Shown: piece after piece, positions 22,808-32,523 of the stretch | How positions within the stretch are numbered: the first letter of the stretch is position 1 | How the letters are laid out: each line of letters starts with the position of its first letter | NCBI RefSeq assembly: GCF_017939625.1 | Contig: NZ_JAGKTC010000003.1 | Location: 558,001 to 622,000, forward strand | Direction of reading: 5' to 3' | DNA length: 64,000 bases | Source of the DNA: Pseudoxanthomonas helianthi | GTDB taxonomy: Bacteria; Pseudomonadota; Gammaproteobacteria; Xanthomonadales; Xanthomonadaceae | Notes under the pieces: generated by a model | Databases searched by the model: none | Seen by the model: only the letters and a program-made list of their open reading frames with translations | What the model was told of the DNA's origin: nothing | Position numbers and translations under genes: made by a program

Positions 22808-24673
22808 CTAGATGCCACGCACCACGCGGAAACCCACCCGCGCATTAGTCATATCCGAATCCGTCGACGAACGCCACGCCGCCCGGCTCTGCGCCGGCGA
22901 ACTGGCCCAGGAGCCGCCGCGCACGACCCGTGCCCGGCAACCCGGATTGAACCACGCCACGCCGTCGGTCGGGGCGCGGCGATAACTGGCGTGCCAGCAG
23001 TCGGCGACCCATTCGCTGACGTTGCTGCCCATGTCGTACAGGCCCCAGGCATTCGGCTTGAACGTGCCGCCCGGCGCCGGCCCCCACCAGCCGTCGCCGT
23101 AGCCGGCGAAAACGTTGTTCCAGTTGCGTCCGCTGGGCGACACGTCGCGGCTGCCGGCCAGGTTGCCGAACCCCTTCGGCGGCGTGGCCGCGTCGCCCCA
23201 GGGAAAGCGCCCGCTGCCGCCCGCGCGCAAGGCATATTCGAACTCCGCTTCGCTGGGCAGCCGATAGCCGGCGCCGGTCTGCTGCGACAGCCAATCCGCG
23301 TAGGCCTCGGCATCGTGCACGCTGACGTGCAGCACTGGCTGGTCGTCGGCCGCCAGACGGCCGTCGTAGCCGGATTGCCAGTCCACCCCGCTGCGGCGGA
23401 TGAAGTTGCCGCTGCGTTCGTCGTAGACCAGCGAATGGCCGCGCCGGGTCGCGCGCGGACGCCGGCCGCTGGATTCGACGAAGCGACGGAACTCGGCCAC
23501 CGTCACCGCACGCCGCGACATGGCGAAGCCACGATCGAAGCGGATGTAATGCGCCGGCTTCTCCGCATCGGTGGCGTCCTGTTCGCCCTCCTCCGCGCCC
23601 ATGCGGAAGGCGCCGTGCGGCACCACGATCATCTCCGGCCCGCGTCCGCCGCCCGACAGGGCGTCGGTGAAAGCCTGGCCGGGCCGGTACAGGCCGTAAT
23701 GCGTGGCCAGATCGACGCGCCGGCGGAAATCGGCCGCCACCGCATCGCCCGGCGCGGCAATGCGCAGCACTTCGGCCAATTGTTCGCGAACCTTGCGCAT
23801 CGCCGGCGGGGCCAGTCCGCGTGCCGTGCTCAATGCGTTCACGCCGGCGTCGCGCAAGGCGGCGATACGCGCCGTACGCACCGCTTCGATGCGCTGGCGC
23901 GCGTCGGCGATGGTCTGCGCGTCGTTGCGTACCTGCGCCGCATGCTGCAGCCATTGCCCGGCGCCGTCGAAATCCCCTGCCTGCGCGGCGTCTTCCGCAC
24001 GACGGATCACCGCACTCTCGACCGCGGCAACGCCTTGGCGCGCCCGCGCGTTGGCGGGACTCAACTGCAGCGCCGCGCGGAAGCTGCGCAGCGCGCCCTG
24101 CTGTTCGCCCAGGCCCAGCGCCTCGTCGTCCAGTTGGCGTTCGCCCTGCTCGTTCAAGGCCAACGCCTGTTCGGCCACGTCGACCCGCTCCAGATAGGCC
24201 AGCACCGCGGCGTCGTCAGGCCAGAGGCTGCGCGCCACCGCCGCCACCTGCCTGGCTTCGCGCAACGACTCGCCCAGCACGTCGGCCTCGCTGTCGGCAC
24301 TGCCCAAGGCTGTATCGCCCTGTTTCAGCAGCGCGACCCGGGCCTTGTCCAAGCCCGCGCGAGCCGCGGCATCGTCCGGCTTCACCGCCAGGATCGCCAG
24401 ATACAGCGGAATCGCATCGTCGACGGTGGCGAACAGGCGCTGTTGCGACAACGCACGCGCGGCGCGGCGGCGCGCGGCCGGGATATCGGCCTCGGCAAGC
24501 AACAGCGCCGGCGGCCGCCAATTCAGCGCGGCGCTGTCGCCCTCGTCGGCGCCCACGGTCACCTGGCCGGCTTCCCCGGCCGCGGCGCTAGCATGCGACG
24601 CCGAAGCGTGCGGCGAACGCTGGCAAGCGCATAGCGCGAGGGCGAACAGCAGGATGAATCCGCGCGGCAGCAT
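22808..24673 (-). CDS. SUMF1/formylglycine-enzyme-like lipoprotein
   Basis: A 621-residue envelope protein. A lipoprotein signal (MLPRGFILLFALALCACQRS) supports the ATG at 24673 over the open frame up to 24853. Residues about 70-340 are an Ala-rich helical, TPR-like region (LYLAILAVKPDDAAARAGLD, FRAALQLSPANARARQG). Residues about 365-621 form an FGE-sulfatase/SUMF1 domain: MIVVPHGAFRMGAEEGE, VSVHDAEAYADWLSQQTG, YRLPSEAEFEYALRAG, WGLYDMGSNVSEWVADCW, RVVRGGSW. The paired active-site cysteines of true formylglycine enzymes are absent near the end (TDSDMTNARVGFRVV), so it is probably a non-catalytic or EgtB/PvdO-like member. Partner unknown. Confidence 0.85.
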   Translation of the reverse strand: MLPRGFILLFALALCACQRSPHASASHASAAAGEAGQVTVGADEGDSAALNWRPPALLLAEADIPAARRRAARALSQQRLFATVDDAIPLYLAILAVKPDDAAARAGLDKARVALLKQGDTALGSADSEADVLGESLREARQVAAVARSLWPDDAAVLAYLERVDVAEQALALNEQGERQLDDEALGLGEQQGALRSFRAALQLSPANARARQGVAAVESAVIRRAEDAAQAGDFDGAGQWLQHAAQVRNDAQTIADARQRIEAVRTARIAALRDAGVNALSTARGLAPPAMRKVREQLAEVLRIAAPGDAVAADFRRRVDLATHYGLYRPGQAFTDALSGGGRGPEMIVVPHGAFRMGAEEGEQDATDAEKPAHYIRFDRGFAMSRRAVTVAEFRRFVESSGRRPRATRRGHSLVYDERSGNFIRRSGVDWQSGYDGRLAADDQPVLHVSVHDAEAYADWLSQQTGAGYRLPSEAEFEYALRAGGSGRFPWGDAATPPKGFGNLAGSRDVSPSGRNWNNVFAGYGDGWWGPAPGGTFKPNAWGLYDMGSNVSEWVADCWHASYRRAPTDGVAWFNPGCRARVVRGGSWASSPAQSRAAWRSSTDSDMTNARVGFRVVRGI

Positions 24674-24743
24674 GAGGTAGGCGGAACGGCGACGATGGGC
24701 TATTGTCGCCGCATCGCAACCCCGATGCATTCCTGGAGTTTTC

Positions 24744-25838
24744 GTGCCGGTCTGGCTGGATTCACCCGACGCCCTGCAACAACACATCGCCGCCTGGGCC
24801 GCGGCGGGCATCGACCGGATCGGCCTGGATACCGAATTCGTCCGCGAACGCACCTACTGGCCGCAGCTCGCGCTGGTGCAGATCGCCGCGGGCGACGACA
24901 TCCTGCTGGTCGACCCGCTGGTGCCCGGCATGGCCGAAGCGCTGCGTCCCATGCTGGCCGATCCCGGCCTGCTGAAGGTGATGCACAGCGCCAGCGAGGA
25001 CCTGGTCGCGTTCAAGCAGGCCTGCGGCGTGTTGCCGATGCCGCTGTTCGACACGCAGATCGCCGCGGCGCTCGCAGGCGTGGGCGGCGGCCTGGGCTAC
25101 CAGAAACTGGTACAGGCCATCACCGGCGTCGCGCTGGCGAAAGGCGAAACCCGTTCCGACTGGATGCGGCGTCCGCTCAGTGCTTCGCAACTCGAATACG
25201 CCGCCGACGACGTGCTCCACCTCGATGCGATTTACCTCGCCTTGGAAGCGAAGCTGTCGGCCCAGGGCCGCCTCGACTGGCTGCGCGCCGATTGCGCTCG
25301 GCTGGTCGCCGGTGTGGCCAGCGACGAACCGGAACGTTGGCCGCACCTGTCGATGCGCAGCGCCCAGTTCCTCGATGCAGCCGAACAACGCATCCTGCTG
25401 CGGCTGCTGCGCTGGCGCGACGTGCAGGCCCGTGCGAGCGACAAGCCACGCAGCTGGATCCTCGACAACGAATTGGCGGTGGAACTGGCGCGCAAGCCGC
25501 CCGCAGACGAAATCGCGCTGCAGGCGTGGCTGGATGCGCGGCCGAAATCGCCGCGCAAACTGGCCGCGAGATTGTGGCAGGCGTTATCCACGCCGCTGCC
25601 CGACGAGACCGATGCTCCGTTGGCGCGTACCGCCGACGATACGGAGAAGAAGAAACTCAAGCGCCTGCAGGACGCGGTCAGCCAGCGCAGCAGCGAACTT
25701 GGCCTGCCCGACGGCGTCCTCGCCTCGCGGCGCTGGCTGGAAGCGCTGATCGAAGGTCACGCCAACGGCGCCTGGCCCGAAGCGCTGGACGGCTGGCGGC
25801 GCGAACAGTTGCAACCGTTGCTGGCGCCACTCTTGTAG
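24744..25838 (+). CDS. rnd: Ribonuclease D
   Basis: A 364-residue 3'-5' exoribonuclease involved in tRNA 3' maturation. The DEDDy catalytic set is visible: Asp and Glu in IGLDTEFVRERTYWPQ, Asp in VMHSASEDLVAF, and Tyr plus Asp in LEYAADDVLHL. An HRDC domain follows (LLRLLRWRDVQARASDKPRSW). The start is GTG at 24744, supported by CTGGAG about 7 bases upstream. The length matches E. coli RNase D (375). It is divergent from the SUMF1-type lipoprotein, 70 bases apart. Confidence 0.94.
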   Translation: MPVWLDSPDALQQHIAAWAAAGIDRIGLDTEFVRERTYWPQLALVQIAAGDDILLVDPLVPGMAEALRPMLADPGLLKVMHSASEDLVAFKQACGVLPMPLFDTQIAAALAGVGGGLGYQKLVQAITGVALAKGETRSDWMRRPLSASQLEYAADDVLHLDAIYLALEAKLSAQGRLDWLRADCARLVAGVASDEPERWPHLSMRSAQFLDAAEQRILLRLLRWRDVQARASDKPRSWILDNELAVELARKPPADEIALQAWLDARPKSPRKLAARLWQALSTPLPDETDAPLARTADDTEKKKLKRLQDAVSQRSSELGLPDGVLASRRWLEALIEGHANGAWPEALDGWRREQLQPLLAPLL

Positions 25839-25931
25839 GAGCGTCCCCTGGGACGCGACCGCATGCCAAGGGTCCCGATTTAGATTCTTCGCAGCGGAAA
25901 GTTTCCGGTGGCGCCCCAAGGGCGCTCCTAC
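25835..25931. repeat. Inverted repeat GTAGGAGCG between rnd and thrC
   Basis: GTAGGAGCG faces CGCTCCTAC, with inner GTCCCCTGGGAC and GCGCCCCAAGGGCGC hairpins. It begins within the rnd stop codon and ends before the thrC stop, so it may terminate both convergent genes. Confidence 0.7.
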
Positions 25932-25938
25932 GACGCAC

Positions 25939-27234
25939 TCAATTGGCGCGCACGACGTATTCCTTCAACGCCTCGTAGCTAGGCGCCATCGGTTCCGCGT
26001 GCGCTGGTCGCTGCAACAATTCTTCCAGCGCTGGCGGCACATCGACGGCCTTGCCGACCAGCGGCTCGACCACGCTTTCGAACTTGGCCGGATGCGCGGT
26101 TGCGGCCACCGCCCAGTCGCCGCCTTCGCCCGCGGTGCGCAGGTCTTCCAATACCCTGATCGCGGTCGCCGTATGCGGGCAGAAAATCTCGCCGTGCTCG
26201 CGGAAACGCCGGGCGATGACTTCGCGGATCGTCGCGTCGTCGACGCTCGCGGATGCGAAAGCGGCGCGCAGCGCGGCGTCGTCGCCGCGATACAGCCGGC
26301 GCAGGCGTTCGAAATTGCTCGGCGCACCGACGTCCATCGCATTGGCGATCGTCGCGACGCTGGCCTGGGGTGCATATTCGCCACCGGCGAAATAATCCGG
26401 CAGCACGCGATTTGCATTGGTCGCCAGCACGATGCGGCCCAGCGGCACGCCCAGTGCGCGGGCCAGGATCGCCGCCAGTGCATTGCCGAGGTTTCCGGTA
26501 GGGATGACGAAGTTCAGCGCGTTGCCGGTCGCGGCGCGGTGCGCCAACGCCGCATGTGCGTAATAGCTCATCTGCGGCAGCAGGCGGCCCAGGCTGATGC
26601 TGTTGGCCGAACTCAGCGGCGCCTGCGCCTGCAGCGCGGCATCGTTCAGGGCCTGCTTGACCAGGGCCTGGCAGTCGTCGAAGGAACCGGCGACTCGCAG
26701 CGCCGTCACGTTGTCGCCGAAACAACCCAGTTGGTGCGCCTGGCGCGGCGACACGCGGCCATCCGGGTACAGCACCACGACGCGCAGTCCCGGCTGCTTG
26801 TGGAATGCCGCCGCGACCGCCGCGCCAGTGTCGCCGGAGGTGGCGACGAGGATGGTCAAGGGTTTGCCTTCATCACGGCGCAAACGGGTCAGGCATTGGG
26901 CGAGGAAGCGCGCACCAAAATCCTTGAACGCCGCGGTGGGGCCATGGAACAGCTCGAGCACGTGGTCGCGTGGCGTCGCCAACGGCTTCAACGGAGCGGG
27001 GAAATCGAATGCAGCCTTGCAGATCGAGGCCAGTTCGCCTTCCAGGCCGTCGCTGGCGAAGAACGGCCGCAACAGGTCCGTGGCGGTTTCGGCGAGATTC
27101 GCGCCGGGAGCGAGTTCGCGCGGCTCCGGCAATCTTTCCGGCACGTAGAGGCCGCCATCGGGAGCGAGGCCGGCGGCGATGGCGGCACTGAGTCTCGCTG
27201 CGGGGGATGCGTTGCGTGTGGAGATGAAATTCAT
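25939..27234 (-). CDS. thrC: Threonine synthase
   Basis: A 431-residue PLP enzyme converting O-phosphohomoserine to threonine. The PLP lysine lies in HGPTAAFKDFGARFLAQ; LVATSGDTGAAVAAAF and the phosphate-binding FVIPTGNLGNALAA follow. It belongs to the shorter, SAM-independent bacterial class. ATG 27234 is preferred; ATG 27249 would add MTSKA, which derives from the adjacent dispersed repeat. It is the last gene of thrA-thrB-thrC, separated from thrB by that repeat. Confidence 0.95.
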   Translation of the reverse strand: MNFISTRNASPAARLSAAIAAGLAPDGGLYVPERLPEPRELAPGANLAETATDLLRPFFASDGLEGELASICKAAFDFPAPLKPLATPRDHVLELFHGPTAAFKDFGARFLAQCLTRLRRDEGKPLTILVATSGDTGAAVAAAFHKQPGLRVVVLYPDGRVSPRQAHQLGCFGDNVTALRVAGSFDDCQALVKQALNDAALQAQAPLSSANSISLGRLLPQMSYYAHAALAHRAATGNALNFVIPTGNLGNALAAILARALGVPLGRIVLATNANRVLPDYFAGGEYAPQASVATIANAMDVGAPSNFERLRRLYRGDDAALRAAFASASVDDATIREVIARRFREHGEIFCPHTATAIRVLEDLRTAGEGGDWAVAATAHPAKFESVVEPLVGKAVDVPPALEELLQRPAHAEPMAPSYEALKEYVVRAN

Positions 27235-27244
27235 TGCTTTGCTC

Positions 27245-27344
27245 GTCATTCCCGCGCAGGCGGGAATCCAGTGTCTTTGGTTCTTCGGAAGATTCGCGGC
27301 GATCTGGATGAAAGTCGCTGGATTCCCGCCTGCGCGGGAATGAC
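27245..27344. repeat. Dispersed inverted repeat inserted between thrB and thrC
   Basis: Arms GTCATTCCCGCGCAGGCGGG and CCCGCCTGCGCGGGAATGAC face each other, with inner GAATCCAG and CTGGATTC. Same family as 6097-6228. The hairpin lies within the thr transcript and could change the thrB:thrC ratio. Confidence 0.85.
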
Positions 27345-27348
27345 GACC

Positions 27349-28284
27349 TCAGGTTCCCGTATTCCCGAGCACCCTCGCCGCCGGACTGTCGATCGGCGAC
27401 ACCCAGGCCTGGCTGTCGAAGCCGGCTTCCGCGAATGCCGCCTGGATCTTCGGCGCCGCGGCTTCCGCCGCCGCGCGCGTTTCGAACCAGCCGAATACGC
27501 TGGGGCCGGCACCTGAAATGCTCGCACCCATCGCCCCGGCGTCGAGCGCGGCGCGCTTCGCCGCATCGAAACCGGCGATCAGCGGCGCGCGGCGCGGCTC
27601 CACCAGCACATCTTCCAGCCCAGCGCGCACCAGCGAAGGATCGCCGGCGTGGCAACCCGCCAGCACCAGGGCGAGGTTCGCGCTCTGCGCGACGAATTCC
27701 TTCAACTCGTAGCTGCCCTGCAACGCGGCGCGGGCGCGGCGCGTCTCCAGCACGGCGTCCGGATGCACCAGCACGCTATGCCAGGCGGCAGGTACCGGGA
27801 TCTTCGCCAGCCGGTCGGCCGTGGCCAGCACCAGGCCGCCGAGCAGCATCGGGCCGAGGTTGTCGCCATGGCGTCCGCCGCTGGCGACGGCTTCGCCGAC
27901 CAGGGCGAACGGATACAGCGCTGCGCGCGCCAGCGGTGCATCCAGCAATTCGTTGGCCGCGACCAGCGCAGCGACGCAGGAAGCCGCCGAGCCGCCCATG
28001 CCCGACCCCAACGGAATGCCCTTGTCGATTTCGAGTTCGAAGCCGAAAGGCAATGCCAGGGCATCGCGCATCGCGATCAGGGCCGCTCCGGCGGTGTTGT
28101 GCGGGGCGTCGAGCGGCAGGTCGACCGTGGTGCCACGGATCGCGGCGATGCGTACGGTCGGCTCGTCGATGCGGCGCACCGATACCGTATCGCCGACGCC
28201 TTCGATGACGTGACCGAGGATGTCGAAGCCGACGCCGACGTTGCCGACCGAAGCCGGCGAGAAAGCCCTTGCCGACGACCTCAC
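27349..28284 (-). CDS. thrB: Homoserine kinase
   Basis: A 311-residue GHMP kinase phosphorylating homoserine. The N-terminal [20 protein letters not shown] is the GHMP signature, and the ATP-binding loop is [18 protein letters not shown]. The C-terminal [15 protein letters not shown] is the third GHMP motif. It starts with GTG at 28284, overlapping the thrA stop (GTGA), so it is translationally coupled to thrA. It is separated from thrC by a dispersed repeat. Confidence 0.96.
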   Translation of the reverse strand: MRSSARAFSPASVGNVGVGFDILGHVIEGVGDTVSVRRIDEPTVRIAAIRGTTVDLPLDAPHNTAGAALIAMRDALALPFGFELEIDKGIPLGSGMGGSAASCVAALVAANELLDAPLARAALYPFALVGEAVASGGRHGDNLGPMLLGGLVLATADRLAKIPVPAAWHSVLVHPDAVLETRRARAALQGSYELKEFVAQSANLALVLAGCHAGDPSLVRAGLEDVLVEPRRAPLIAGFDAAKRAALDAGAMGASISGAGPSVFGWFETRAAAEAAAPKIQAAFAEAGFDSQAWVSPIDSPAARVLGNTGT

Positions 28285-30785
28285 AGCTTCGCCCCCTGGC
28301 CCGCGGCGACGCGCAACAGATCGGCGAATACGCCCGCCGCGGTCACTTCGGCGCCCGCACCGGGACCTTGCACGATCAACGGGTTGTCGCGGTAGCGGCG
28401 GGTGCTGAACTGCACGATGTTGTCGGTCAGGCGCAACTTGGCGAAGGCGTGATTATCGGGCAATTCGACCAGGCCGACGCTGGCGCGGCCGGCCGCGTCC
28501 AGTTTGGCCACGTAGCGCAGCACCTTGCCTTCGGCCTTCGCCCGCTGCAGGCGCTCGGAAAATCCCGCATCGACCTCGGTCAGCCGCGCGAGGAACTCGT
28601 CGACGCTGCCGCCGCGCAAGGCTTCGGGCACCAGGCTCTCCACCTGCACGTCTTCCAGCGACAGCGCGTGCCCCGCCTCGCGGGCCAGGATGGTCAGCTT
28701 GCGCGCCACGTCCACGCCTGACAGGTCGTCGCGCGGATCGGGTTCGGTATAGCCCAGCGACCGTGCTTCGGCCACCAGTTGCGAGAACGGCACGCTGCCA
28801 TCGAACTTGTTGAACAGCCAGGCCAGGGTGCCCGAGAAGATGCCTTCGATGGCGACGATTTCGTCGCCGGTATCCAGCAGGTCGCGCAGGGTCGAGATCA
28901 CCGGCAGTCCGGCGCCGACCGTGGCTTCGTAGCGAAAACGCGCGCCACTGGTCGCCGCCGCGTCGGCGATGGCGTCGAAGCGCGCACGCGAACCGGAACC
29001 GGCCTGCTTGTTCGGCGTGACCACGTGGATGCCCGCGGCGAGCCAGCCGGCGTAACGCTCGGCGACTTCGCCGCTGGCGCTGCAATCGACGATGACCACG
29101 TGCGGCAGGTGCGATTCGAGCAGGTGCGCGGTGAAGCGATCCAGGTCGGTCTGGTCTGCGGTCGCATCGAAACGTTCCCGCCAGTCGCCGGCGATGCCGC
29201 GCGCGTCGAGCAGCATCTTCCGGCTGGACGCGACCGCGCACAGGCGCAGGTCGAGGTTGGCCTTGCCCAGCAACTGCGGCTGGGCCGCGCGCAACTGGTC
29301 GAGCAAGGTCGCGCCCACGTTGCCCGGACCGATCACGCCGACCGCGAAGGTCTGCGGCGACAGCCAGAAACCGGCGTGCGCGGCGCGCAGCGCCTTGGTC
29401 GCGTCGCGGCTGTCGATGGCGACGGAGATGTTGCGCTCGGACGAGCCCTGGGCGATGGCGAGGATGTTGACCCGCGCGCGACCCAGCGATTCGAACAGCC
29501 GCGCGGCCACGCCGGGGCTGCCGGCCATGCCGTCGCCGACCGCGGCCAGCACGCTGACCCCGTCGGTCGCCTGCACGCGCTGGATCTGACCGATGTGCAG
29601 CTCGTGGGCGAACGCATCCAGCAGCGCGGTGCGGGCGCGCGCGGCTTCGCCGCTTTTCACCACGCAGCAGATCGAATGCTCCGACGAGCCCTGCGAGATC
29701 ATCACTACCGACACGCGTGCGTTGCGCAACGCCGCGAACACGCGCTCGGCGGTGCCGGGCACGCCGATCAGGCCGGTGCCTTCCAGGTTGACGATGGCCA
29801 GGTCCGGGCTCAGGGTCAGGCCCTTGACCGGACCGCTCTGGTCGCGCTCGGCGGTGATGCGCGTGCCGGGATGTTCGGGATGGAAGGTGTTGCGGATGAT
29901 GATCGGCAGGCCGCGCTCGATCGCCGGCGCCATGGTCTGCGGATGCACCACCTTGGCGCCGAAATAGGCCAGTTCGCAGGCTTCGTCGTAGCTCAGCGCA
30001 CTCAGCTGCACCGCTTCGGGCACCACCCGCGGGTCGGCCGACAACACGCCGTCGACATCGGTCCAGATGTGCAGTTCGTCCGCGTTGAACAGCGCGGCGA
30101 AGATCGCGCCCGAATAGTCGCTGCCGTTGCGTCCGAGGGTGGCGAAGCCGCCATTGCGGTCGCGGGCGACGAATCCGGTGATCACCACGCGCGGCTGCGG
30201 GTTGCGTTCGCGCCACGCGGACAGTTTCGCCGCGCTGGTTTCCCAGTCGACCACCACGCCCAGGTCGCTGCGTTCGACCACCAGCACGTCGCGCGCGTCG
30301 AGCACCGCGCAATCCTCGCCCTGCGCCTTCAGGTATTCGCCGAGCAGGCGCGCCGAGCAGATTTCGCCGAGGCCCTGCACGCGTTCCAGCACCTCGTGCG
30401 GCAGGCCGCCGATGACGACCAGGGCTTCGAGGATCGCCTTCAACTTGTCGAAGCGCTCGTCCAGCCATTCGATCACCGGGCCGGAATCTTCGCCCAGCAA
30501 CGAAACCGCTGCGCCGCGGTGGCGCGCGCGCAATTCGTGCCAGCGCTCGCGCCATTCCTCGCTGCCCGCTGCGGACAGGTTGCACAGGTCGATCAGCGCG
30601 TCGGTGACGCCCTTCATCGCCGAGACCACGGTGGCCTGCACGGTCTCGTCGCGCGCCAGCAACAGCGAGGCGACATGGCGAAAACGCGCGGCATCCGCGA
30701 CGGAAGTGCCGCCGAACTTGTGCACGACGGTGCGCAGGGCTCGCGGCGGAGCGTGGGGAACGCTGGGAACGGGTTGTGCGGACAT
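28281..30785 (-). CDS. thrA: Bifunctional aspartokinase I / homoserine dehydrogenase I
   Basis: An 834-residue fusion catalysing the first and third steps from aspartate to threonine. Residues 1 to about 310 are the aspartokinase ([16 protein letters not shown] at the start; [19 protein letters not shown]). Two ACT domains follow ([30 protein letters not shown]) for threonine feedback. From about 490 is the homoserine dehydrogenase ([44 protein letters not shown]). The E. coli enzyme is 820 residues. The ATG at 30785 is chosen because the frame upstream encodes only leader sequence. A Thr/Ile-rich leader peptide and hairpin lie upstream, indicating attenuation. Confidence 0.97.
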   Translation of the reverse strand: MSAQPVPSVPHAPPRALRTVVHKFGGTSVADAARFRHVASLLLARDETVQATVVSAMKGVTDALIDLCNLSAAGSEEWRERWHELRARHRGAAVSLLGEDSGPVIEWLDERFDKLKAILEALVVIGGLPHEVLERVQGLGEICSARLLGEYLKAQGEDCAVLDARDVLVVERSDLGVVVDWETSAAKLSAWRERNPQPRVVITGFVARDRNGGFATLGRNGSDYSGAIFAALFNADELHIWTDVDGVLSADPRVVPEAVQLSALSYDEACELAYFGAKVVHPQTMAPAIERGLPIIIRNTFHPEHPGTRITAERDQSGPVKGLTLSPDLAIVNLEGTGLIGVPGTAERVFAALRNARVSVVMISQGSSEHSICCVVKSGEAARARTALLDAFAHELHIGQIQRVQATDGVSVLAAVGDGMAGSPGVAARLFESLGRARVNILAIAQGSSERNISVAIDSRDATKALRAAHAGFWLSPQTFAVGVIGPGNVGATLLDQLRAAQPQLLGKANLDLRLCAVASSRKMLLDARGIAGDWRERFDATADQTDLDRFTAHLLESHLPHVVIVDCSASGEVAERYAGWLAAGIHVVTPNKQAGSGSRARFDAIADAAATSGARFRYEATVGAGLPVISTLRDLLDTGDEIVAIEGIFSGTLAWLFNKFDGSVPFSQLVAEARSLGYTEPDPRDDLSGVDVARKLTILAREAGHALSLEDVQVESLVPEALRGGSVDEFLARLTEVDAGFSERLQRAKAEGKVLRYVAKLDAAGRASVGLVELPDNHAFAKLRLTDNIVQFSTRRYRDNPLIVQGPGAGAEVTAAGVFADLLRVAAGQGAKL

Positions 30786-30831
30786 GGCAGACGGACCTTG
30801 TGAAGGCCCCGCGCGCATCAGGCTGTGGGTT

Positions 30832-30859
30832 GCCCCGCATCCTGATTCGGGTGCGGGGC
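30832..30859 (-). terminator. Candidate thr attenuator hairpin
   Basis: On the minus strand GCCCCGCA pairs with TGCGGGGC (8 base pairs, 12-base loop), 14 bases after the leader peptide stop. The same 5' arm (GGCCCCGC) could instead pair with GCGGGGCC at 30812-30805, giving two mutually exclusive structures. There is no U-run after the hairpin, so termination strength is uncertain. Confidence 0.5.
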
Positions 30860-30873
30860 CGTGTAGGGGAGAG

Positions 30874-30951
30874 TTACGCGTACACGACCGACCGCACCGG
30901 GCTGGTACCGGTACCGGTAATGGTCGTAATGATGGCGGCGAAAGTACGCAT
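30874..30951 (-). CDS. thrL: thr operon leader peptide
   Basis: A 25-residue reading frame 88 bases before thrA. It begins MRTFAAIITTITGTGTS and ends VVYA before TAA. Six of 25 residues are threonine and three isoleucine, concentrated between residues 3 and 16: the signature of a ribosome-sensed attenuator, as in E. coli thrL (which also responds to Thr and Ile). A GC-rich hairpin with an alternative pairing partner follows. It is too short for automatic gene calling. Upstream, TTGCAG and CATCTT spaced by 17 bases may be a weak promoter. Confidence 0.8.
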   Translation of the reverse strand: MRTFAAIITTITGTGTSPVRSVVYA

Positions 30952-31036
30952 CGGGAGCGAAGATGCCATGCCCGCAAAACGGCTGCAAGCGTTGCAGTTG
31001 CAACCACCGCGCGTCTTCGTGCGAGGCGCGTCCGTT

Positions 31037-32512
31037 CTATTCCAGATAGACCGGATTGCCCACCAGCCACAGCCGGCCGTCCCCACCCCGGACATTGACC
31101 CGCAGCCAATGGCGACGCCCGTCGGCCGACCTCGAGAATCGAATGGTTTGCGTGTCCCGGGCGGCATCCAGCGGCAGGGTTTGCACGATCTTGCCGTCTT
31201 CGATGACTTCCACCCGGCCGCCGGCCACGCCTTGCAGCCCGACCTCGCAAGCGACTTCGCTTCCCGCGGCAGGCCGCAACGCCTCGCCCATGCCCACTTG
31301 CCGGCCAGCGCTGGCGGCGCTGAATTCCAGCATGCGCTTTCCATTGCCCTGCACATCCACGAACACCCGCCCGGCGCGGATGCCGGCGAGGATCGCCGGC
31401 ATGGACAGCGCATCGGCCTTCACCACCGTGGTCGGCGCGCCGATCTCCCCGCTGCCCGGCGTCGCCGCCTGCAGCGTGGGATCGTGGTTGTCGCTGCCGC
31501 CAATCGCGGTGATCCGATGCCCGGCGCTGAGCAGGCCCTCCCAGAACGGGATGCCGGAATACGGGGTGTCGGCATCGCCTCCGTTCACCACTTCCACCGC
31601 TTGCACCAGGGCGTAATCGACCTGCGGATCGGGCGCCCAGCCGCAACCCATGCAGACTTCCCCGGAAGGGCGTACCGGATGGTTGATCGAGAACACGCCC
31701 TCCAGGTTGCGCACGCTGCGCAACAAATGATTCCAGTCGGGGACCCCAGGGTTGCCGACCCGGAAATCGACCGGCGCCACCGGCCCGATCAGGTTGCCAT
31801 GGCCGCTGAAGGTGGTGATCTCCCGGCCCGGGATCAGCAACAGCCGGTCGAAATACGGTTGCATCTCGCGCAGCCCGTTGGCCTGCGAGACGGTGTTGTG
31901 GTCGGTGACCGAGATGAAATCCAGCCCGCGTGCGGCGGCCTTCTGCACGGTCAGGAACAACGGGCACGGCACGCGCTGTCCCGACTGGCTGGCGCAGCTG
32001 CCGTCGCTGTGCGCGTCGTGCATGTGCAGATCGCCGCGGTACCAGGCCGCTCCGGAACGCAGCGGCGGCTCCGGTCCGTCGTGATCGTCGAACCAGATGC
32101 GCGCGACGTAACTGTCCCTCGACGATGCGCGCACGTTGGGAAAGCCCAGCAACAGCGACCAGCGGCCTGCCGCGATGGGGCCGGGCAAGTAGGACGGGGT
32201 CGCGTCCGTCGCCGACACGGTGAAACGGCGCTTGTTGCCGCCGCTCCAGCCGCGGAAACCGTCGGGCCCGGCCAAACCCAGGTCGACCGTGGTCTTGCGT
32301 TCGCGGCCGCTGTACTCGAATTCCACCGTGATGCGCGAAGTGCCTGCGGGCACCTCGAACGGCAGCGAGCGATAGGTCTGGTGATCGCGACCTTCGATGC
32401 GCCCTTCCAGCATCCGGTCCGGCGCACCACCCGTCGCGCCCTGGGCCGATGCCACAGCGCAGCAAGCCAGCAGACCCGCGAGCAGCCGCCCTCCCATCGC
32501 ATTCGCCTTCAT
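31037..32512 (-). CDS. Secreted CehA/McbA-family PHP metallohydrolase
   Basis: A 491-residue exported hydrolase with a signal peptide (LLAGLLACCAVASAQG). A beta-sandwich N-terminal domain (about 30-150) precedes the PHP domain with metal motifs GDLHMHDAHSDGS, ISVTDHNTVS, PGREITTFSGHGN, SINHPVRPSG and AIGGSDNHDPT. A C-terminal beta domain ends in VYLE. The family was named for carbaryl hydrolase, but most members have unknown substrates, probably phosphoesters or other esters. It lies 11 bases downstream of a TonB-dependent receptor on the same strand, so substrate import and cleavage are probably linked. Confidence 0.85.
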   Translation of the reverse strand: MKANAMGGRLLAGLLACCAVASAQGATGGAPDRMLEGRIEGRDHQTYRSLPFEVPAGTSRITVEFEYSGRERKTTVDLGLAGPDGFRGWSGGNKRRFTVSATDATPSYLPGPIAAGRWSLLLGFPNVRASSRDSYVARIWFDDHDGPEPPLRSGAAWYRGDLHMHDAHSDGSCASQSGQRVPCPLFLTVQKAAARGLDFISVTDHNTVSQANGLREMQPYFDRLLLIPGREITTFSGHGNLIGPVAPVDFRVGNPGVPDWNHLLRSVRNLEGVFSINHPVRPSGEVCMGCGWAPDPQVDYALVQAVEVVNGGDADTPYSGIPFWEGLLSAGHRITAIGGSDNHDPTLQAATPGSGEIGAPTTVVKADALSMPAILAGIRAGRVFVDVQGNGKRMLEFSAASAGRQVGMGEALRPAAGSEVACEVGLQGVAGGRVEVIEDGKIVQTLPLDAARDTQTIRFSRSADGRRHWLRVNVRGGDGRLWLVGNPVYLE

Positions 32513-32523
32513 GCCTGCGTCCC

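Noticed and set aside
31086-32465. Upstream extension of the thrA frame into the PHP hydrolase region
   Set aside because: The extension is an out-of-frame shadow of the PHP gene; thrA begins normally at 30785 after the leader.
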